Source of the DNA: Paramecium tetraurelia
Taxonomy: Eukaryota > Ciliophora > Oligohymenophorea > Peniculida > Parameciidae
Direction: 5' to 3'
Length of the DNA stretch: 64,000 bases
NCBI RefSeq assembly: GCF_000165425.1
Contig: NW_001799177.1
Span: 372,001-436,000 of the forward strand
Shown here in pieces: positions 25,831 to 37,517 of the stretch. A program made the translations under genes and the position numbers. The first letter of the stretch is position 1. Each line of letters opens with the position of its first letter. The notes beneath the pieces were generated by a model, which did no database searches, was not told the origin of the DNA, and worked only from the letters and a program-made list of their open reading frames with translations.

Positions 25831-28374
25831 TCAATATTCCATCATCTCCCTTTATTCAGTTGTCAAATGTTCCAATTTTTCTTGTTTCATCTTCTGCTTT
25901 TTGATAGTCTGTAATTATTATTCAAAACTTTCATCCAATTACAACTCTATATGACTGGGAGCTTAGAAAGACTAATTTAAAATTGATCCTCTCTATAAAT
26001 ACTTAATTTCATTCTTACTTCATTATCTTCCTTCACTTAAATGTCATCTAAATTTATTATTCCATTTTAATTGTTCTAATTGGATAGATTGTCCTTAAAT
26101 TGTTTCTTAATCTTCTCGAAATCAATCGTGCTTATGGAGTTGCACTTCGATAATATTTCTTGAATTTCTGTGTTAATGTTATTTTTCTATAACAAACTTG
26201 CCAAATCCTAACTTTTAATGACATTTATATTTACTATGCACCAAATCCTTTCTTCTTATATATTTGAAACTATGCACCCAGAAATGAATACAAAAGTTCA
26301 TTGAAATCCTTAGACATTTCATCATCCAGAAATGAAATTAACTTAATTATCATGCACAACCTTAACTCTTTGTCTTTATAAATATCAAAGTTAACTTTCC
26401 TATTAGACTTTGTTAATTTGCTATTTCCTAATTTAATTGTGGAATCATCGATCAAATAAGCAATAATAGAAACTATTTGTTGATTTGTCAATCTACCAGG
26501 AATGAAGTCAAAAAATTAATTGATTAGTGTTTTTACATATTCTGGCTCATTATAACTAATTAAAACAGAGTTTGATAAAAAATATGCGCTCAATCCAATA
26601 ATATTGGAATTGGGTACAATATAGGAATTGATCTCATTATTTTCATTTGAGTTTATTTTTCCTGCTTGTAGAAATAACGATGTTAAGATCTAAGCACATT
26701 TTAATGAAATCTAATGATCATACTCAGCTATTTCAATTAGCATAACAATCATTTCTTCGGTTATAATGATTGTCGAGTTGAATGTCTCTATTTTTAATAT
26801 GCATTCGTGTAAAATGATTAATAAGTTAATTAGAATATCAAGGTTAATGGCTGTGTTATTCATTAAACTTAAGTTGTAATGATAAGTAAAAGTAAGTGTT
26901 TATTGTATGAATGACTGTACACTATTGGTATCTGATGATATTTATTTGAGTAATGCGATTAAGCAGAGTTTGGTATCATCAAAGGTTTCAGCATCTGGAT
27001 TAATTCTTAAATTATTAAGAACAGCCTTTATAGTTTAAGTTTGTTGAAATAAAATAAACTAATTTGTTTCAATTGAATTGAATAGACTAATTAATAATTT
27101 GATGATTGAGTTTTTCACATTTGAAGTGACATGAAAGCTTTTATATTCCGAGGTTTTCTTCATCAAAGCTGGGGCACTTGGACTTTCAAATGGATTCTTG
27201 TCATTGGGACTATCTAAATAATCAACCAATTTAGTAAATATAAATAGCTCAGTATTAGACAATTAATTGATTTCTTTGGCTACTTCTAAAACTAGGAAAG
27301 TGATATCAAAGATATCCTAAGGATTCTTCCAATAATCTTCATCAAAATTATTGAAAAGCATTTAAAACAATTCTTCATATAACTACTAATTTAAGGCTCT
27401 TTCTAGAAATGTTTCTGTCAATTTGTGCCAAATAGGTTGAGATGCAAACTTCTTATGATCCTTCATCAATATATTAAATAGAGCTTTTTAACTTTTTGTC
27501 ACAAACAATCTTTCTTGGGGTATTCTTAAAAAGGCATTCTTATATACAGACATCACTACAAATGGATCTGAAATGAGATCAAGTAATTCTTAGACTGCTG
27601 ACATTTCTTCATTTGTCTTGGTTACCCATTCACTAATATAAGACTCATTATTTACAATTGATCAGAGTAACCTAACTTAGTGCCTATTATATATTCTAAG
27701 AATGTCAAAATGCATTGAATGTTTTCGCTTTAGAACTATTTGTTGGCTTTCTTGTTTGAAAACGATTCCAAGGTTTCCAAAAACTAAGACCACCAAACCC
27801 TTAAGAAATTATATTATTCTTACATTGCATATGTCATTTTGTCATTAATCAACTAGGAGATTATATTAGAGAATGCTAATTCAAATTTTAAAAAGTTATC
27901 TGATACTTAGGTTAAGGTTTATAGGTGCTCTATTTGAATAGACCTCTGACTTATTTCAATCTTAGATTCCTCATACAATTAATTCTAAACTGGAATTTCT
28001 TTCAACTATATAAACTTATCTAAGTTAAGTATGAGCTCCTGTAATATGTGCATGCACATTTTGATGATAATGGGATTTTAAGACAGTTTCTAATTAATTG
28101 TTTTTATTATTACTATTTTACTTTCTACATATAATGCAGAGTCAATCAGTCTAATTTTATAAGATTCGATGTGATCTATCAATGTTTTTACTTCTAACTT
28201 AAATTGCGGCTATATCTTTGCCCAGTCAAACTCATTAAAGTATTTCATTATTTCAGATTTCTTGTTGAATTCCTTTAAAGTTTCCTCTCTCGGCACTAGT
28301 TCAAAAATCTCTGTCAGAATAGCAGAGAATGTTGGCTATTACAAGTTTCGAGAAGTACTTCCAATACAACCCAT
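25831..28374 (-). CDS. Uncharacterised helical protein with possible N-myristoylation signal
   Basis: Unrecognised product of 823 residues beginning MGCIGSTSRN: Gly2, Cys3 and Ser6 fit a dual myristoylation/palmitoylation signal, so peripheral membrane attachment is likely. The body is a succession of amphipathic helices with many Leu/Ile and no transmembrane segment or catalytic motif (for example FTKLVDYLDSPNDKNPF and IIAYLIDDSTIKLGNSKL), which suggests an armadillo/HEAT-like solenoid, though no repeat could be aligned by eye. The C-terminus is a charged coil. Three introns of 23, 23 and 26 nt restore frame, and the spliced length is a multiple of three. It lies between two other minus-strand genes. 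Confidence 0.7.
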
Positions 28375-28560
28375 ATTATGAATATATTAATATTATATTT
28401 ATGATAATCGGTTATTTCATAATATCTCAAACAACTTAAATCCATAAAATATCCAGTATCAACTCAGTGTTTCAAATTAAGAGGCGATATTTCTGTGATA
28501 ATGAATATACTAATCAAATATGAGACAATTTAAAAATCTTTTAAATTTGTTATTTTTAAA

Positions 28561-30032
28561 TCACAACAAAATTTGATCTTAAGCCATCTCCTTTGAAACC
28601 GCATCCAAATATAATCCATTCAAACTTATCAGAGCGATAAATTCATTGTATTATTCTAAGATTAGTTTAAATTCGGTTTCATAATCCAAAGATTCAATGA
28701 AAAAAGCTACAGCTGTTCTTTTGAATGGAACAGCCTTCTTCAACTATTAAAACAACCCTATTGTTAATACACAGAAGTCATCTCCTTAAATGGCTGATGA
28801 TCCGCCTTTAACCTAAGATATTACAAGAAATTTATACTCCAATATGATCATATTCTTTAGCCAAAGCTGGATTTTACATAGAAACATATCCCATCAAAGC
28901 ATAAAAATGTGAATAAAACTGTTCATTAAACCAAAAACCATTATTTAATTTATCAAGCATTTTAGAGTATTCTGAAGTTGTTGATTTTGTGAAATATTTT
29001 GATTGAATTTTTAAAACTTCCCCATCTAACAACTACTTACCTCTACTTAAATAATCTTTAGCTAAATCATTATTTTGATTCAATTAATCATGTATTTCCA
29101 TGCTTTTTAAATATACCTCATTTTAAGATAGCTTCTAAATATTTTATATGAATTCTTCCTTTTTGCTTTGTTCGTCTTTTGTGAATACCGATAAAAACGA
29201 GCTTAAATAGAAGATTTAACTTTATTTTAACCCCAATTAATCGACCGTATTTTCAATAGATTGTAAAGTCAATAGAGTTTGTAAGTATTCAGTACAAGCA
29301 TTAGAACTTAATGCTATCATTCCTATTGCGATTTCCTTCAATTACAATTACCCTTCTTTTAACTTACCTTATTGTTCCCAAATTTACAAAAAATTAGCAT
29401 GAGACAGATCTAATTCTTTTATGTAAAACTTATTAACTTCATTTAAATTAATCCAATCTTCTTCATTTATTTTACCTTCGTTTAATTATTTGCAATATTC
29501 TATGGCAACAATTATTTTGAAAACACTCATCAAAGTTTATTCTCTATAACCGAAATAGTCTGCTATTACTTTGTTATCTGCAATAACAGAAAAAGAGAAT
29601 TTATTTGGATAATGCTTTATCCATTAAATCATTGATGGTTACATATGATCATTCATACTGAAAGAGGCAATTTTACCTTTTTGATCATATGACCAAAATA
29701 AAGTACCAGTTCCCAAATGTTTCTAAAAGCCTAATAGAACGCTTGGTTTTTCTTTATCCACAGTTGAATAGACCCAATAAGATATAATTCCTTATCTATT
29801 TCTGATTGCCTCTATTTGTGAAGAGAAAATTTCTAATGATGTAGCCTTTTGTGTGTCTCTAGAAAATAAGTTATAAATTAATGCTGCATTGCCTTAAAAC
29901 TTGATTTTATGTCTTACCTTCATTGTATGCACTCTTTAACAGATCAAAATAGGCTAGATTAGATTCATCAGAAGCAACAAATACCCCTTCAACAAGATTT
30001 ATCATAAAAATGCTGAATAAATAATACAACAT
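28561..30032 (-). CDS. Secreted class A beta-lactamase-like serine hydrolase
   Basis: Product of 473 residues with an N-terminal signal peptide (MLYYLFSIFMINLVEGVFVA). The three active-site motifs of the class A beta-lactamase/penicillin-recognising fold appear in order and spacing: SxxK as SVFK (Ser codon 29525-29527, Lys 29516-29518) followed by a long helix with LNEGKI; SxN as SSNACTEYL near 29300-29305, resembling SDNTAANLL; and KTG as VKGGSSA near 28801-28812, followed by a strand pair (DDFCVLTIGLF). Introns at 28813-28837 and 29893-29917 (25 nt each); the first removes a frame break just before the KGG motif. The family is mainly bacterial, and eukaryotic LACTB belongs to a different branch. 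Substrate is unknown: it could be a peptidase, esterase or lactamase. The predicted route is secretory, perhaps phagosomal. Confidence 0.65.
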
Positions 30033-30485
30033 AGATTAAAAATATTTTCATTTATGGAATATAATTTATCATTAAAATTCAATAATATTTAATGAATAAG
30101 TAATCTATCCATAAGAATTTTCATATCAACCAATTAATAATTATTAAAATTCTTTTAGACTGATTAAAAGCTATTTCTAATAAAAAAAATCAATAACAGA
30201 ACATATCATAATATTTTTATATATTAACACATCTTTGTTTATAGAAAGATAATAACAAATAATAGTTTTGCTAAACATTTAAAATGCTATCTTTTAATAT
30301 ACTGTTAATTCTTTCAAATAATCAAGATTACAGTTAATTTCTGAAAGCATTTAGATATGAAATTCATATTAATTCTAATAATAAGAATTCTAGATAATAG
30401 GTTTAATTGGGTGAGTATATCATATATCTATATTCATTAATTGTTTTAAATATATTATAGCAATTTGATTTATATAAATTATATT
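30033..30485. promoter_or_regulatory. Divergent intergenic region
   Basis: 453 nt between divergently transcribed hydrolase and methyltransferase genes, very AT-rich. A short open stretch at about 30282-30400 (starting MLSFNILLILSNN) is judged noncoding because using it would require a 100-nt intron to join the methyltransferase. Both promoters presumably lie here. Confidence 0.4.
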
Positions 30486-32210
30486 ATGAAACCATAAATT
30501 TGTTTATTAGGCATTCAGAAGTTTGCTAAAGATAAATAGGTTTTGAAATAATTGTAAGAATAATTAGGAGATAAATTTATTAAGCCTAGCGAAATTATTA
30601 AACCTAAAATGAAACCATTTTGTTTTTTGTAATTTAGTGATGAGGATTAAAAAAATGTAATAGTTAAATTAATTATAAAGAATTTCGTTAAGTTAATTGA
30701 AGATAATCCAGAATTGAAACTTAGGATAGGAGAGGTCCATAATGAGAATGCTTTTGAAAAATAATTAGAGAAGAAAATTAAGCAATAAAAATAAAATGAA
30801 GATGAAGTCAAGCAATTTTAAGAAAAGCATTAGAATAGAGATGTCATTGAAAGAAAGGATAATGAATTAGCATTATAAACAGCTCCACTTTATTAAGTTA
30901 AATATGAAGAATAAGTTGAACAGAAGATGGCTGAACTAAAAAAGGTAATTAAAAAATTAAGAAATTAATTTATTTAAAAAAATGGTAAAGAGTATGCCCC
31001 TGATTGGATTCTAGAGTAATTATATATAAAATACTAGTACGAATTTAATTAAGCTAAATGACCCTATAACTTGTGATGAATAATTTAGATTTAATTATAG
31101 AAACAAATGTGAATTTACAATCAGCTATAATAGTTAAAAAGAAGTTTGTGTCGGTTTTAATGTGGGTTCAGTTCAAAAAAATAATGATAGTGTTGAATAA
31201 GTATTAAATTATCAATATAAAAGCCCAACACATGTCCAGTAACACCTGCTGTTGCTATGGAAATTGCCAATAAATTTTAGACTTACTTATAATCCTCCAA
31301 GTTTTAACCTTTTAATAGACAAAATGGGAGTGGAGTATGGAGGATGTTGAGTGTTAGAAAGAGTGATAGGACTAAGTAATTATTAATAAGTGTAAGCATA
31401 AATAAGGACAACTTATAATAAGATGAATATGCTGTGGTTTGTGATGAATTAATGACACTATTTAGCACTTCTTATGGCGAATTCAGCTTACAAGGATTAT
31501 TATTAATGCATTCAAATAAATTGGGTTAGGATTTAGCTAGTTCTGCCGATGACACAAAAATATTATTTGGAAATTCATATTACTAAGAAATCATTTTAGA
31601 CAAAAAAATCAATATATCATACAATGCTTTTTCTTAAAATCATACACCTCAATGTGATAAGTTATATTAAGTAATTATTGATCTTTGTAAAAACAAAAAA
31701 ATCACCAAATTTTTAGATTTGTGTGCTGGTAGTGGTACTATAGGGATTTGTGTGAGTGATTAAATTCAAGATATTTTAGCAATTGAAATGAATAAGTCTT
31801 CATGCGAGGATGCTTGTGAAAATTATAAATTAAATAATCTTCAAAATTGTTAAATTATTTGTTCAAAGGTGGAAGATGTTATAAAAAAGGTTGCCCAAGA
31901 TTTAAAGAGTTTTGAAGGAAAACAACAATTGATGGCTTGTTTAGATCCCCCAAGAGCTGGAGTCCTTAATAATGTTATTGAAGCTATCAGAACTTGTAAA
32001 GGTATAGATCACATTATTTATGTTTCTTGTTCTCCTCCTCAGGTAATTGATAATTTAATTTAACTCTGCTTACCTCAGTGTAAAAAGAACAAAGCACCTG
32101 GATTTAAGTTAGTCAATGTGACATTAGTTGATATGTTTCCTCAAACAAGTCATTTTGAAGCAGTATTCTATTTGGAGAGAGATTATGGTATATTATCTGA
32201 GCTGATGTGA
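30486..32210 (+). CDS. tRNA (uracil-5-)-methyltransferase, TRMT2A type
   Basis: SAM-dependent enzyme predicted to make 5-methyluridine at tRNA position 54; product 559 residues. An N-terminal RRM-like domain (ICLLGIQKFAKD to FCFLQFSDED) as in TRMT2A is followed by a Lys-rich helix and the methyltransferase. Motifs: CEFTISYN, the TrmA-type region NTCPVTPAVAMEIA, SAM motif LDLCAGSGTIGICV, LDPPRAGV, and YVSCSP with the catalytic Cys. It lacks a mitochondrial-looking leader. Introns at 31016-31037 (22 nt) and 31201-31223 (23 nt) are both required. The start was chosen at MKPQICLLG because it begins the RRM strand directly and needs no extra intron. Confidence 0.9.
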
Positions 32211-33005
32211 GATAAATATAAATTTGTTGTATAATAAGAATATAAAATGATATTTCTAAGGAATTTTCACCTTATGTTAATTTAGATGTGAATGATTCAA
32301 ATATTTAATAATCTAAGATATATTTGTATGATTAATATCCTAAAAAATAGTGGTAATCTCAAATCTAAGCAATATTTTCATCTTTTTTGTGAATTTAGAA
32401 TTTGTTCATTTGTGTTTTATTCAATATCATCTTCATTTTTTTATATTCATTAGTTTTTAATATGATGTCAATATGATGACATATTTTTTGTTATCCTTTT
32501 AACACATTTATTACGAAATCAGGTTTTCTTATTTTGTGCAATGCAAGTTTAAAGCTTAATTTATTTAAGGGAATTAATGCCTTATTCAAAATAAGGCTCT
32601 CATAAAGAATATCCATTTATAAGTAACTCTTTCGATAGTATTTAAGTGTTAATAAGTAAGAAGTCGGGATTGTCTACCATTTTGGATAAATAGCTTCTCA
32701 TAATTGGTTAACATTTATTTATTCCAACACTTTAAACAAAGTCTAGAAATTAGATTGAATAGATGGACATGAATATGTTGATTTTCTTTTAGTTTAATAC
32801 TAGACATATATAAAATCGCTGAATTTTCAGAGATTAGTAAATCCTGAGGTATTCAAATAATTGGCAGTTTCTGATTCTCATTGTAAATCTTAAATTTATT
32901 AATTTGAATATCAATTTTCGAAAATCGTAAATATCATAATTACATTTTTTCTATTATAATAATAAATTATTATTGTAATAATAAGAATAATTAAGAGAGG
33001 AATTA
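32211..33005. other. Ambiguous region, possible small gene
   Basis: About 800 nt. All three plus-strand frames stay open for long stretches here because TGA is rare, so frame alone is not evidence. The most protein-like readings are YPFNTFITKSGFLILCNASL with following residues (about 32500-32720) and, after a possible 22-nt intron near 32732-32753, NGHEYVDFLLVQYQTYIKSL (to about 32940). No family is recognised. The 32950-33000 part is pure low-complexity AT (ATTATTATTGTAATAATAAG). Confidence 0.25.
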
Positions 33006-33518
33006 ATGTCGGATAAATTAGAATATAATAATTAGTTGGTGCAATATGGTTTTTAAGGCAAGCAATTTCCAGTGTCAATTAAAGCAAAATAACTATCAAA
33101 TTATCCCCTTGTTATGGCATCGCTATTAGTAATCACAATTAAGTTATAAAAGTAAAAATAATTCCCACGTAAGATACAGTTGTAGTCCCCTTTGAATAGG
33201 AAGATATCAAATCATTCATTCAAGAAATCATTGAGTATTAAAAGGATTTCCACTCCCAAGAGGAAAAACCCAACTTATGAAGACGCATTATTCATAACGT
33301 TGAAACCTCTGACATTTAATCAGATAAATGATTCAAGAGCCTAGACTGCTCACTAGTTTAGACCAGAATAGGACAGTCTAAAGGACACTGGAAAATTATG
33401 GTCTTGCCAATCAAAGAGAGCATCCCATTTTTTTCGTTCAAGAAACAGATCTGCTCACTGTAATTAGAATCAACAATAATTCAAAATAACTAGAAATGGT
33501 AGAGTGGAATTTTTATGA
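33006..33518 (+). CDS. Hypothetical small basic protein
   Basis: Reading starts MSDKLEYNNQLVQYGFQGKQ and ends at TGA; 162 residues if the 24-nt GTAATC...AAAAG segment in the middle is spliced, 170 if not. The product is Lys/Arg/Ser-rich (RKISNHSFKKSLSIKRI) with no hydrophobic segment and no known domain. It was preferred to a competing frame that stops at 33280 because the GC-richer coding-like composition continues to the 33518 stop and drops sharply after it. Confidence 0.5.
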
Positions 33519-34054
33519 ATTTTTAATTTACTATATTTGTTTATTGCATACTTCAATATCTCATCTATCTCATTATAATATAGCATAATTGATTCAGATG
33601 TAAATTCAATGATGTAAAATCAGATAAATTTTAAGATTTTGATTAAGGTATTTATATTATTACATATAATGTAAATAAAATATTCAAAATAAAAAATGTA
33701 TGAGTTTTGGTGAATTATGCTGAAACTTGTTGGTGTGTGTATTGAAAATCTCAATTATCAAAAATAAATTGAAATAACTATTAATTTAGTAGTAAAATAT
33801 AAAATTAAATTTATTTTAAACATGTAATGTTGCAAGATACTTTAACATTAATTCTAACTTTGAAAATTTTACAAATTGGAATTGCATGAGAAGGGGGAAT
33901 AAAATTAGGTGGTGTATGATAAATGGCGTCATTCAGTGTAAATAAATGAATCGAATTTTGATGATGACACATTTTCAAATAAAAGTTTAATAAGAAGAGA
34001 GTATTAAATAAGAAAATCAATGAATTTTTGATAATAAAATTTTAATTAAAAATA
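33519..34054. other. AT-rich spacer upstream of the calcium pump
   Basis: 536 nt with no convincing gene on either strand. A 69-codon minus-strand frame at 33811-34020 is hydrophobic low complexity and is not accepted. The last part must hold the promoter of the calcium pump. Confidence 0.5.
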
Positions 34055-37000
34055 ATGGCATCTTAGCTAGATGAGAATCTTCTGGTTGGAAGTACATTGT
34101 CTGACTTTGGAATGACAGCAAAAGAATTATCGTAAAAGATATATTGAATATTAAAGCAACTTGTTTATTTCAGAAAGTGTGAGAGATGGATCAAGTCTGG
34201 TATAGTTGGGAAGACATGGAAAGATAGACGGGTTGATGAAGAAGTTGAGAACAGATCCAAAGGTATATCAGAAAATATATATGTATAGAAAGGGTTAGAT
34301 AGCAGCAATATCAATGATATGGAATTGAGAGTCAAGAAGTAAGATATGTATATTTAACAATAGTTTTGGTGACAACAAGCCTGAAATAAAAGAACCAAAG
34401 GCACTTTTGGAATATGTAAATTTATTAATTGATGGATTAGATCCTTGAAAACTTTGAAGATCCAATGCTTAGAATTCTGTGTTTGGCTGCAGCTGTGAAT
34501 TTGATCATCGGTGTATGGACAGAGGGATGGAAAGAAGTATTGATTAATAAGATTTGATTAGGGATGGATGGATGGAATGGCAATTTTCATAGCAGTTATT
34601 ATAATAGTATCGGTTACAGCAGGAAATAACTATGTGAAAGACTAGCAATTCAGAAAATTGAATGCAATAGCAGAAAATAGAAATGTGAATGTGAAAAGAG
34701 GTGGTAAAATAGTGAGCACTAATATATATGAATTGGTTGTTGGAGACATTATGATAGTAGATACAGGTGAGAAGTTGCCTGTTGATGGAGTTGTTATTGA
34801 ATCAAGTGATTTAACAGCAGATGAGTCTTCAATTACAGGAGAGACAAATCCTATTAAAAAGAATGTTCCAGTCATATATGAATAATAAGATAAGGCTAAT
34901 CCATTTTTGATAAGTGGGTCATCAATCATTGAAGGAACAGGTGAAATTCTGATTTTGGCAGTTGGAGAAAACTCTTAATGGGGAATTTCTAAAAAATTAA
35001 TGACTCAATAAGCTAAAGATGATAAAACACCTTTGTAAGAGAAGTTGGGAATTTTGGCTGATTAAATTGGTGAATATGGGTTAAAGGCAGCCGTAATTAC
35101 ATTTATTGCAATGACACTTCATTTACTTTATGATGCAGTGTTTAATGAATATCCATTGTTCTCTGCTCATGCCATAAAAGAAATACTCAACTTCTTTATT
35201 GTCTCAGTTACAATTATTGTTGTTGCTGTCCCTGAAGGATTACCATTGGCTGTTACAATAGCTTTGGCATATTCTGTTGGTAAAATGAAGGATGAAAAAA
35301 ATCTCGTTAGATTTTTATCTGCATGTGAAACTATGGGAGGTGCAAACAATATTTGCAGTGATAAAACTGGTACATTGACTGAAAATAAAATGACTGTCAC
35401 TAATTTATATGTTGAAGATACTGATTTTAGTAAGTTGGATCCTAAAGCCATTAAAAATTCAACTTTAGAATTACTATGTGAAGGTATCTGTTTGAATTCT
35501 ATGGCACATCCATAAATAGATGAATCAGGTAAATTTGAACATATTGGTAATAAAACTGAGTGTGCTTTATTGGAAATGTGTTACAAATTTGGATATGATT
35601 TCAGATAAATTAGATAGAATATGGGAGAAAAGATCAAGAAGAAGTTCCCTTTCAGTTCAGAGAAAAAGAAGATGACAATCATTTTAGATCCAAAAGGGGA
35701 CAGAACACAATTCAAAATTTATACAAAAGGTGCTCCAGACATGCTTTTAGATAAATGTTCTCATTATATTAATGCTGAAGGAAGAGCTGTTGTGTAATTA
35801 TAAATACTAATATTTTTAGGATTACCAATGATTATAAACAAAAAATTAATAGTATTATTAAGAATTATGCATCCTAATCATTAAGATCAATCTTATTGTT
35901 GTATAGAGAAACTATGATCTAAGGTAGACCATCAAAACCAGAAGAATTTAATAATGTGGAAGATTTAATTGACAAATCTTATACAATCATTGGAGTGACT
36001 GGCTTGTAAGATCCATTGAAAGAGGGAATCGTCAAAGCAGTTTAACAATGCAAGGAAGCAGGAGTAACTGTAAGAATGGTTACAGGTGATAATTTTGATA
36101 CTGCAGTTGCCATTTCTAAGAAGGCAGGAATCTTACCACCAAACTATGAACATCATGATGATTCACTTGCTGTAATGGAGGGAAAGACCTTTAGATAAAT
36201 GGTTGAAGGATTAGGGTATGAAAAAGATGAAAAAGGAAATGAAATACCAAAAGTGAAGAATTTATAGAATTTCACCACAATTGCTTAAGAATTAAGAGTC
36301 TTAGCCAGATCTTCTCCAGAAGACAAGTTTTTATTGGTTACTGGTCTGAAATAACTTGAGAATGTTGTAGCAGTAACAGGAGATGGTACGAATGATGCAC
36401 CAGCACTAAAAAAGGCAGACGTTGGATTTGCAATGGGAATCTAAGGAACAGAAGTTGCAAAGGAAGCAGCAGGTATTATACTTCTAGATGATAATTTTGC
36501 TTCAATTGTTACAGCCATGAAATGGGGTAGAAATATCTTCGATTGCATCAGAAAGTTCCTTGTATTTTAAGTCACTGTCAATGTAGTTGCAGTTACTATG
36601 GCATTTTTGGGAGGAGTCTTCCTAAAAGAGTCTCCATTAACTAGTATTCAAATGTTGTGGGTTAATCTCATTATGGACACATTGGCATCTTTGGCTTTGG
36701 CCACTGAACCTCCCACTGATGAATTATTGACTCGTAAGCCTTATGGAAGAAAAGAACACATGATCACACCTGGAATGTGGAGAAGCATTATATGTTAAGC
36801 AGCATTCTAACTATTTGTTCTTTTGATCATTTTATTCAGTGGAGATTCCATTTTTGGTATCGAATCTAGTAGAGGACATAGATTGGATGAAGAATATAAG
36901 TATCTATAATAATTTATCTTATTTTAGCCCTGTCTATCAAGAACATTATACTATCTTCTTCCATATTTTTGTGTTCTTGCAAGTCTTCAATGAAATCAAT

Positions 37001-37470
37001 GCTAGAAAATTGAAAAAGACTGAATTGAATGTATTTGATGGATTCTTTAACAACTATCTTTTCATAGGTGTTATTGTTGGAACTATTGTTGTTCAAATTC
37101 TTATTGTGTAAACTTTTATCTTATAATCTAATTAGTTAATTTGGTGGAAAAGCAATCAAAGTCACTCCTCTTGATTTTGGCCATCATGTCGCTTGCATTA
37201 TTATTGGAATGTGTAGTTTGGGTGTTGGATACTGTATTAAATAAATTCCTGATCAATACTTCTAATCCATTGAATTATTTAAAGAACAAGTTGCTCCTGA
37301 AGCCGATCCTGATACTATATAGGTACGCTTATGAATTCTATTAATTTTAGGGTAAAATCAAAAGACCCTCAACATTCCTGAGAAAGAAGAGAGCCATAGA
37401 AAACAAATAACCACGCAAGGGTTCTTAAGAAATAGAAATGAAAGCTGGAAACAGTGGTTTTAAATAATGA
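34055..37470 (+). CDS. Plasma-membrane-type calcium-transporting P-type ATPase (PMCA, P2B)
   Basis: Calcium export pump of 1,059 residues. In order: N-terminal region; transmembrane pair 1-2 ([17 protein letters not shown]); actuator motif [22 protein letters not shown] in helix 4; phosphorylation site [10 protein letters not shown] with Asp at 35360-35362; nucleotide-binding KGAPDMLL; hinge [17 protein letters not shown]; helix 6 [19 protein letters not shown], characteristic of P2B pumps. The C-terminal tail is short and basic ([16 protein letters not shown]) and may bind calmodulin. Nine introns of 25-28 nt, four of them in the first 500 bases. The stop lies 47 nt from the convergent histidine-kinase-like gene. 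Family assignment is secure; plasma membrane versus alveolar location cannot be told from sequence. Confidence 0.94.
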
Positions 37471-37517
37471 AATTTTATTATTTTAAGATTAAGAATTTAA
37501 ATTATAAAACTTAACTA

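Noticed and set aside
30282-30400. A 5' exon (MLSFNILLILSNN) for the tRNA methyltransferase
   Set aside because: Joining it would need a 100-nt intron, while a Met directly before the RRM-like strand gives a complete protein without it.
33006-33280. A competing plus-strand frame ending at 33278-33280
   Set aside because: It runs through AT-only low-complexity DNA upstream and stops in the middle of the GC-richer block, whereas the 33006-33518 frame matches that block.
33811-34020. Minus-strand 69-codon ORF upstream of the calcium pump
   Set aside because: Hydrophobic low-complexity reading of AT-rich spacer with no family resemblance.
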